A program made the position numbers and the translations under genes. The notes under the pieces are model-generated. The model saw only the letters and a list, made by a program, of their open reading frames with translations, was not told where the DNA came from and did not search any database. This document shows, piece after piece, positions 5,708-8,835 of a stretch of DNA of 8,835 nucleotides (position 1 is its first letter; the number at the start of each line of letters is the position of its first letter). Origin of the DNA: an uncultured Clostridia bacterium (lineage in GTDB: Bacteria > Bacillota > Clostridia > TANB77 > CAG-508). Location: positions 1 through 8,835 of the forward strand of contig CAKPAB010000046.1 in assembly GCA_934132805.1 (NCBI GenBank). Direction: 5' to 3'.

Positions 5708-5824
5708 ATGCCAGAGAACAGAGGTTGCGGTGGCGGATTTGGTTTCGGTGATGACTGCTGCTGTATAATACTATTAATATTAATAATCTGCTGCTGTTGC
5801 GGTGGAAATAGAGGATGCTGCTAG
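5708..5824 (+). CDS. 38-residue Gly/Cys-rich membrane microprotein, probable spore protein
   Basis: The gene is short but well supported: AAAGGGGG (5692-5699) lies eight bases before the ATG and a 16-bp hairpin terminator follows the stop by 18 bp. The product begins MPENRGCGGGFGFGDD, then has three cysteines (17-19), an eight-residue core of only Ile and Leu (20-27), four cysteines (28-31) and the tail GGNRGCC. Ten of 38 residues are cysteine. The layout of a Gly-rich head plus short hydrophobic segment recalls the tiny YjcZ-type sporulation proteins and Cys-rich microproteins that I associate with clostridia, but I cannot assign a named family with certainty. The hydrophobic core is short for a full membrane span unless the flanking Cys residues are buried or acylated. 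A spore-envelope location is an inference. It diverges from pgi. Confidence 0.75.
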   Translation: MPENRGCGGGFGFGDDCCCIILLILIICCCCGGNRGCC

Positions 5825-5842
5825 TCCTTTATAAGACATATT

Positions 5843-5880
5843 AAAAGATGGATTAGAATTTCTTCTGGTCCATCTTTTTT
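5843..5880. terminator. Strong terminator of the microprotein gene, probably bidirectional
   Basis: The stem pairs 5843-5858 with 5863-5878 over 16 bp: AAAAGATGGA with TCCATCTTTT is perfect, followed inward by two G-T and four standard pairs and a TTTC tetraloop. On the plus strand it runs into six T residues (5875-5880). On the minus strand it ends in four T residues and lies 43 bp past the stop of the acyl-CoA synthetase gene, so it probably terminates that transcript too. Confidence 0.88.
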
Positions 5881-5920
5881 ATTTAACCAAGATTTGGAGT
5901 GGTGTCTCCTTAATTTCGTT

Positions 5921-7663
5921 TTATTTTTTCATATTGTCTCCATATCTTTTTATTTTCTGAGTAGTAGTTTTTTCAAATTCTTTATCTCTAACAGCAAAAT
6001 TTTTAATATGTTTATAATTTGGTATTTTGCTATTAACACCAGAAACTACATCAGCCATAATTTTTTTTACTTCTTCTTTTGTTGGAACAGTTCCTTTTAA
6101 GTATTCTTTTATGGCTTCCATATTAGGAAAAATTTGAGCGTTAACATATGTCTCGTCATCATTTTCCTTTTGAATTCCCATAACTAATGCTTCTGAAATT
6201 AGTGGGCTATCATTTAAATATGCTTCAATTTCTTCTGGATATATATTTTTCCCATTTTTTGTTACTATAACACTTTTGCATCTACCTGTAATATATAAAA
6301 ATCCATTTTCGTCAATTTTTCCTAAGTCTCCTGTATGAAACCAACCATCTTTCAAAACTTTTTCTGTTTCTTCTGGCATATTGTAGTAGCCTAGCATTAC
6401 ATTTGGTCCTTTTACTATTATTTCTCCAACTCCTTCACTGTCTGGGGTGTCGATTTTATATTCTACATTTGGTATTGGTAAGCCAGCACTATCATTTCTT
6501 TTAAAGAAGTCTGTGTTTCCTGCAACCAATGGCGCACATTCTGTTAAGCCATATCCTTGTAAAGAGTTTAGACCTAGTTTGTCAAATGTGTCTGCTATTT
6601 CTGGATTAACAGCTGCAGCTCCTACTATAAATACTCTTAGCCTTCCACCTAATGAATTTTGTACTTTTCTTTTTACTATCGTTTTAATAAAAAATGGTAA
6701 TTTGTCAATTATGTTTTCATTCTCTTTAAGATTTTCTGTATATTTTTTAGGTAAAGTTTTTTGTATGCTTTTTATTATTTTTTGATACATTTTTTCTAAA
6801 AGTAATGGTACACACAGTACAACTGATGGGTGATATTCTAACATGTTGCTTGTTATATATCTTAGCCCATCACAGTAACAAATACTTGCCCCACTATATA
6901 ATGGCAATAGAAATCCTATTGTACATTCATATGTATGGTGAATTGGCAATATTGAGAAAAATAGGTCACTTCTTTTTACTTTTACTATTCCATATATTGA
7001 TAAAATATTTGAACAGATATTTCTTTGTGACAAGCATACTCCCTTGGCATTTCCTGTTGTTCCTGATGTGAATAATAGTATTTTTAGTTCATCTGGGTTT
7101 ATGGTTATTTTTTCAAATTCTGTGTTTCCCTCTTCTGCTAGTGTTTTTCCCTTTTCCATTTGTATTTCAAATGATAATAAATTTTTTTCTTGTATTTTGC
7201 TGTCAAAATCTATAAATAGTGTTTCTTTGTTTTTTAATTTTTCTTTATTTTCTGTTATTTGCTTTAAATTTTTATTATCTCCTAAAATACATTTACTTTC
7301 TGAAACATTCATAAAGTTAATTACATCATCTGAGTGTAATTCTTTGTCTATTGGTACAACTATTCCTACTATTGATGCAGCTAAATATGATATTGCCCAT
7401 TTATATGAATTTTTTCCTATAACTGCAATTTTTTTATTTAAAAGTCCTTCTTCAATTAGACTTGTTCCTAATGCTGTTACATCTGCTTTTAATTCTTCGT
7501 ATGTTTTGTTGTAAATTTTTCCTTCTTTGTCTTTTAATTTAAATGCTGTTCTTGTTTTGTAAATTTCTGCTGACCTGTCTAGCATTTGTTTAAAGTTTGT
7601 TACTTCTTCGCATTTATGATATTTTTGTTTTAATTCTTCTGATATTTTTTGTTTTTCTTTCAT
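5921..7663 (-). CDS. Long-chain acyl-CoA synthetase (AMP-forming)
   Basis: This 580-residue protein belongs to the ANL adenylate-forming superfamily, closest in layout to long-chain fatty acid CoA ligases. These activate a fatty acid with ATP to acyl-AMP and transfer it to CoA. Motifs are the P-loop LLFTSGTTGNAKGV (196-209), LPIHHTYE (239-246), the GYGLTECAP motif (370-378), GWFHTGDLGKIDENGFLYITGR (440-461) with the ribose-binding Asp, the hinge region KSVIVTKNGKNIYPEEIE (463-480), and the C-terminal catalytic lysine K570 in TTQKIKR. No signal peptide is present; such enzymes are usually cytosolic or membrane-associated. The start chosen is at 7663. An in-frame ATG at 7696 overlaps the upstream stop by 8 nt but has no ribosome site. 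It is the second gene after the anchored unknown protein. It could instead ligate another carboxylic acid or load ACP. Confidence 0.9.
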   Translation of the reverse strand: MKEKQKISEELKQKYHKCEEVTNFKQMLDRSAEIYKTRTAFKLKDKEGKIYNKTYEELKADVTALGTSLIEEGLLNKKIAVIGKNSYKWAISYLAASIVGIVVPIDKELHSDDVINFMNVSESKCILGDNKNLKQITENKEKLKNKETLFIDFDSKIQEKNLLSFEIQMEKGKTLAEEGNTEFEKITINPDELKILLFTSGTTGNAKGVCLSQRNICSNILSIYGIVKVKRSDLFFSILPIHHTYECTIGFLLPLYSGASICYCDGLRYITSNMLEYHPSVVLCVPLLLEKMYQKIIKSIQKTLPKKYTENLKENENIIDKLPFFIKTIVKRKVQNSLGGRLRVFIVGAAAVNPEIADTFDKLGLNSLQGYGLTECAPLVAGNTDFFKRNDSAGLPIPNVEYKIDTPDSEGVGEIIVKGPNVMLGYYNMPEETEKVLKDGWFHTGDLGKIDENGFLYITGRCKSVIVTKNGKNIYPEEIEAYLNDSPLISEALVMGIQKENDDETYVNAQIFPNMEAIKEYLKGTVPTKEEVKKIMADVVSGVNSKIPNYKHIKNFAVRDKEFEKTTTQKIKRYGDNMKK

Positions 7664-7674
7664 TCTAAAACATT

Positions 7675-7680
7675 TCCTTT
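7675..7680 (-). promoter_or_regulatory. Ribosome site favouring the 7663 start of the acyl-CoA synthetase
   Basis: AAAGGA (minus strand) ends 11 bases before the ATG at 7663. The alternative ATG at 7696 is preceded only by AT-rich sequence from the end of the upstream gene. The spacing is on the long side, so the choice is favoured rather than proven; the alternative adds 11 residues. Confidence 0.5.
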
Positions 7681-7688
7681 CATTTGTT

Positions 7689-8567
7689 TTACTCATATCT
7701 ATAAAATTTGAAATTTGTTTCTTTTTCTACAATTATGCTTCCATCGTTTATTGATTTTTCTTCATTTTCATATGGTATATCAAAATATACGGTTGTTTTA
7801 AATTTTTGATTTTTGTTGTTTTCTATTTCAATTTCAAATGATATTGATGCATTTATTGTTTCTGTTGATACCCCACATCTTTTTAAGAGTTTTCCATTAT
7901 ATGTTATTGGATTTTGTGTATCAGTCATTGTATAGTCTGCTTTGATATTTTGGTTTATATAACTTAGTGTTATTGGGTTTGCACAATTATTGTATAATAT
8001 TGGTTTGTCTAAATCCGCTTCACTTGCTGATGTTGTTTCAAATTGTAATTCGGTGTCTATTTTGTTTTCTTCTTTTATTTCACTTTTGGCAAAATTTTTC
8101 ACATTTTTATAATATAAATTTCCGTTTCCTAATTCTGGTTGTTTTGTAAATGTTATGTTTGTTATTTTTACATTTTTTAAAGTGTTTTCTGCTGTGTTTT
8201 TATTTGTATTTTCTTCTTCATTTGAATTTATAAGTGTTTCTTTTTCGTCTTTTTGATTTGATTGATTGTTTATAAATATTGATATATCTGTATATGCATA
8301 TAAATTTTCTATTGTAAAGTTTGTTTTTGAACTTGTTTTGTTTTTTGAATCGCAACTACTAAAAAATATTATTTTGTCTATCGAAAATATTGTTTTTTCG
8401 TTTTTGTTTGCAAATGATGTTATATTGTTTTCAAATTCTTTTTTGTTTTTTAGGTTTTTAAATGTATATCTAAATATTAAGTTTAAAATAACTATTAAAG
8501 CTATTATTATTAAAATTAAAGTTATTTTTCTTATTAGATTTTTTTTGTTTAATTTTTTTTCTTTCAT
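7689..8567 (-). CDS. N-terminally anchored exported protein of unknown function
   Basis: I do not recognise a named family. The 292-residue protein starts with a very basic segment (MKEKKLNKKNLIRK), followed by one hydrophobic helix at about 15-34. It therefore looks like a single-pass protein with its bulk outside the cell; no lipoprotein box is apparent at the helix end. Residues 36-175 are Asn/Lys/Glu-rich, with a low-complexity linker at about 103-130. Residues 185-285 look like a compact beta-rich domain, with the segment YNNCANPITLSYINQNIKADY, a GKLLKRCGVS turn and alternating strands to the end. C195 and C231 could form a disulfide once exported. AGGAGG (8579-8584) lies 11 bases before the start. 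It is followed after 25 bp by the acyl-CoA synthetase, forming a likely two-gene unit. Its high Asn and Lys content matches the AT-rich base composition. Confidence 0.7.
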   Translation of the reverse strand: MKEKKLNKKNLIRKITLILIIIALIVILNLIFRYTFKNLKNKKEFENNITSFANKNEKTIFSIDKIIFFSSCDSKNKTSSKTNFTIENLYAYTDISIFINNQSNQKDEKETLINSNEEENTNKNTAENTLKNVKITNITFTKQPELGNGNLYYKNVKNFAKSEIKEENKIDTELQFETTSASEADLDKPILYNNCANPITLSYINQNIKADYTMTDTQNPITYNGKLLKRCGVSTETINASISFEIEIENNKNQKFKTTVYFDIPYENEEKSINDGSIIVEKETNFKFYRYE

Positions 8568-8594
8568 TTTCTTCTGTTCCTCCTAAATATATTT

Positions 8595-8648
8595 TTATAC
8601 ATTATTTAAATATATTTTATTATGTATTATTTTATTATACATTATTTA
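8595..8648. repeat. 14-bp direct repeat in the upstream region of the anchored protein
   Basis: TTATACATTATTTA occurs at 8595-8608 and again at 8635-8648, exactly 40 bp apart (close to four helical turns). It lies between the candidate promoter and the ribosome site of the 8567-7689 gene. The sequence is almost entirely A and T, so it could be chance; a regulator site is only a possibility. Confidence 0.4.
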
Positions 8649-8665
8649 GTAAAAGAAGTATTATT

Positions 8666-8694
8666 ATAATATTATATTTTTCTTTTAAAATCAA
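8666..8694 (-). promoter_or_regulatory. Candidate promoter of the two-gene minus-strand unit
   Basis: On the minus strand TTGATT (8689-8694) is followed after 17 bp by TATTAT (8666-8671). Each hexamer deviates from sigma-A consensus and the region is extremely AT-rich, with other possible -10 boxes nearby. It would give a leader of about 90 nt. Confidence 0.35.
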
Positions 8695-8743
8695 GGCTTT
8701 TAGATTTATTTTAAAATTTTTTTTATTTTTTTTTATAAAACTC

Positions 8744-8772
8744 TTGACATTTCTTTTTAAATCTTGTATACT
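8744..8772 (+). promoter_or_regulatory. Strong sigma-A promoter of the tRNA-Val gene
   Basis: TTGACA (8744-8749), a perfect -35, is followed after exactly 17 bp by TATACT (8767-8772). Transcription would begin near 8779, about 14 nt before the mature tRNA. Near-consensus strength fits a stable RNA gene or operon. Confidence 0.88.
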
Positions 8773-8792
8773 AGTCAATGTCGAAAGGACAT

Positions 8793-8835
8793 GGTCGTTT
8801 AGCTCAGCTGGGAGAGCATCTGCCTTACAAGCAGG
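8793..8835 (+). tRNA. tRNA-Val (anticodon TAC), 5' part, cut by the window end
   Basis: The acceptor strand is GGTCGTT (8793-8799), followed by T8 and A9. The D arm is GCTC with loop AGCTGGGA and GAGC. The anticodon arm has stem TCTGC (8819-8823) paired with GCAGG (8831-8835), including one U-G pair, around the 7-nt loop CTTACAA with anticodon TAC at 8826-8828. This reads valine codons, chiefly GUA and GUG. The variable loop, T arm and 3' acceptor strand lie beyond the window. It may be the first gene of a tRNA cluster, given its own strong promoter. Confidence 0.93.

Noticed and set aside
7044..7514. Plus-strand open frame of 156 codons opposite the acyl-CoA synthetase.
   Set aside because: Its sequence is the complement of conserved adenylation-domain codons; the Ser/Phe/Leu-rich composition indicates a shadow frame.
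7664..7696. Longer in-frame start of the acyl-CoA synthetase at 7696.
   Set aside because: It has no ribosome site and overlaps the upstream stop by 8 nt; the ATG at 7663 has AAAGGA upstream. It is not fully excluded because coupled translation is possible.

Overview
The window comes from a low-G+C, spore-forming member of the Firmicutes, most likely an anaerobic member of Clostridia. The support is very AT-rich intergenic DNA, strong AGGAGG-type ribosome sites, sigma-A-like promoters, a cotJABC spore-coat operon and Firmicutes-type Pgi and pyruvate kinase sequences. I cannot name the genus from the sequence alone.

Layout. Positions 1-253 are a leader region without a convincing gene; a sigma-E-like -10 box lies close to the end. 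Positions 254-1592 (+) are a tightly overlapping cotJA-cotJB-cotJC operon. CotJA and CotJB carry unusual Asn/Cys/Met-rich N-terminal extensions, and CotJC is a manganese-catalase-like protein. A convergent hairpin terminator (1650-1686) separates it from a minus-strand block transcribed from high to low coordinates: pgi (5480-4173), an acyl-ACP thioesterase (4043-3321) and pyk (3189-1756). Pgi and Pyk are glycolytic, and the thioesterase releases free fatty acids from acyl-ACP. Two related GC-richer palindromes (3262-3308 and 4062-4182), resembling REP/BIME-type elements, flank the thioesterase. The larger one runs into the 3' end of pgi and supplies its stop codon.

Positions 5708-5824 (+) encode a 38-residue Gly/Cys-rich microprotein with a hydrophobic core between Cys clusters, followed by an excellent hairpin terminator. 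Beyond it on the minus strand is a two-gene unit: an N-terminally anchored exported protein of unknown function (8567-7689), then a long-chain acyl-CoA synthetase (7663-5921). The window ends inside a plus-strand tRNA-Val(TAC) gene with a near-consensus sigma-A promoter.

How the genes may work together. Pgi and Pyk act early and late in glycolysis. The thioesterase and the acyl-CoA synthetase are opposite ends of free fatty acid handling (release from ACP and ATP-dependent reactivation), but they are in separate transcription units, so a joint pathway is only an inference. The CotJ trio and probably the Cys-rich microprotein belong to the spore. The most notable features are the nested REP-like palindrome that appears to have shortened Pgi, a decayed tandem copy of the pyk 3' end, and the concentration of cysteine in the spore-associated products.
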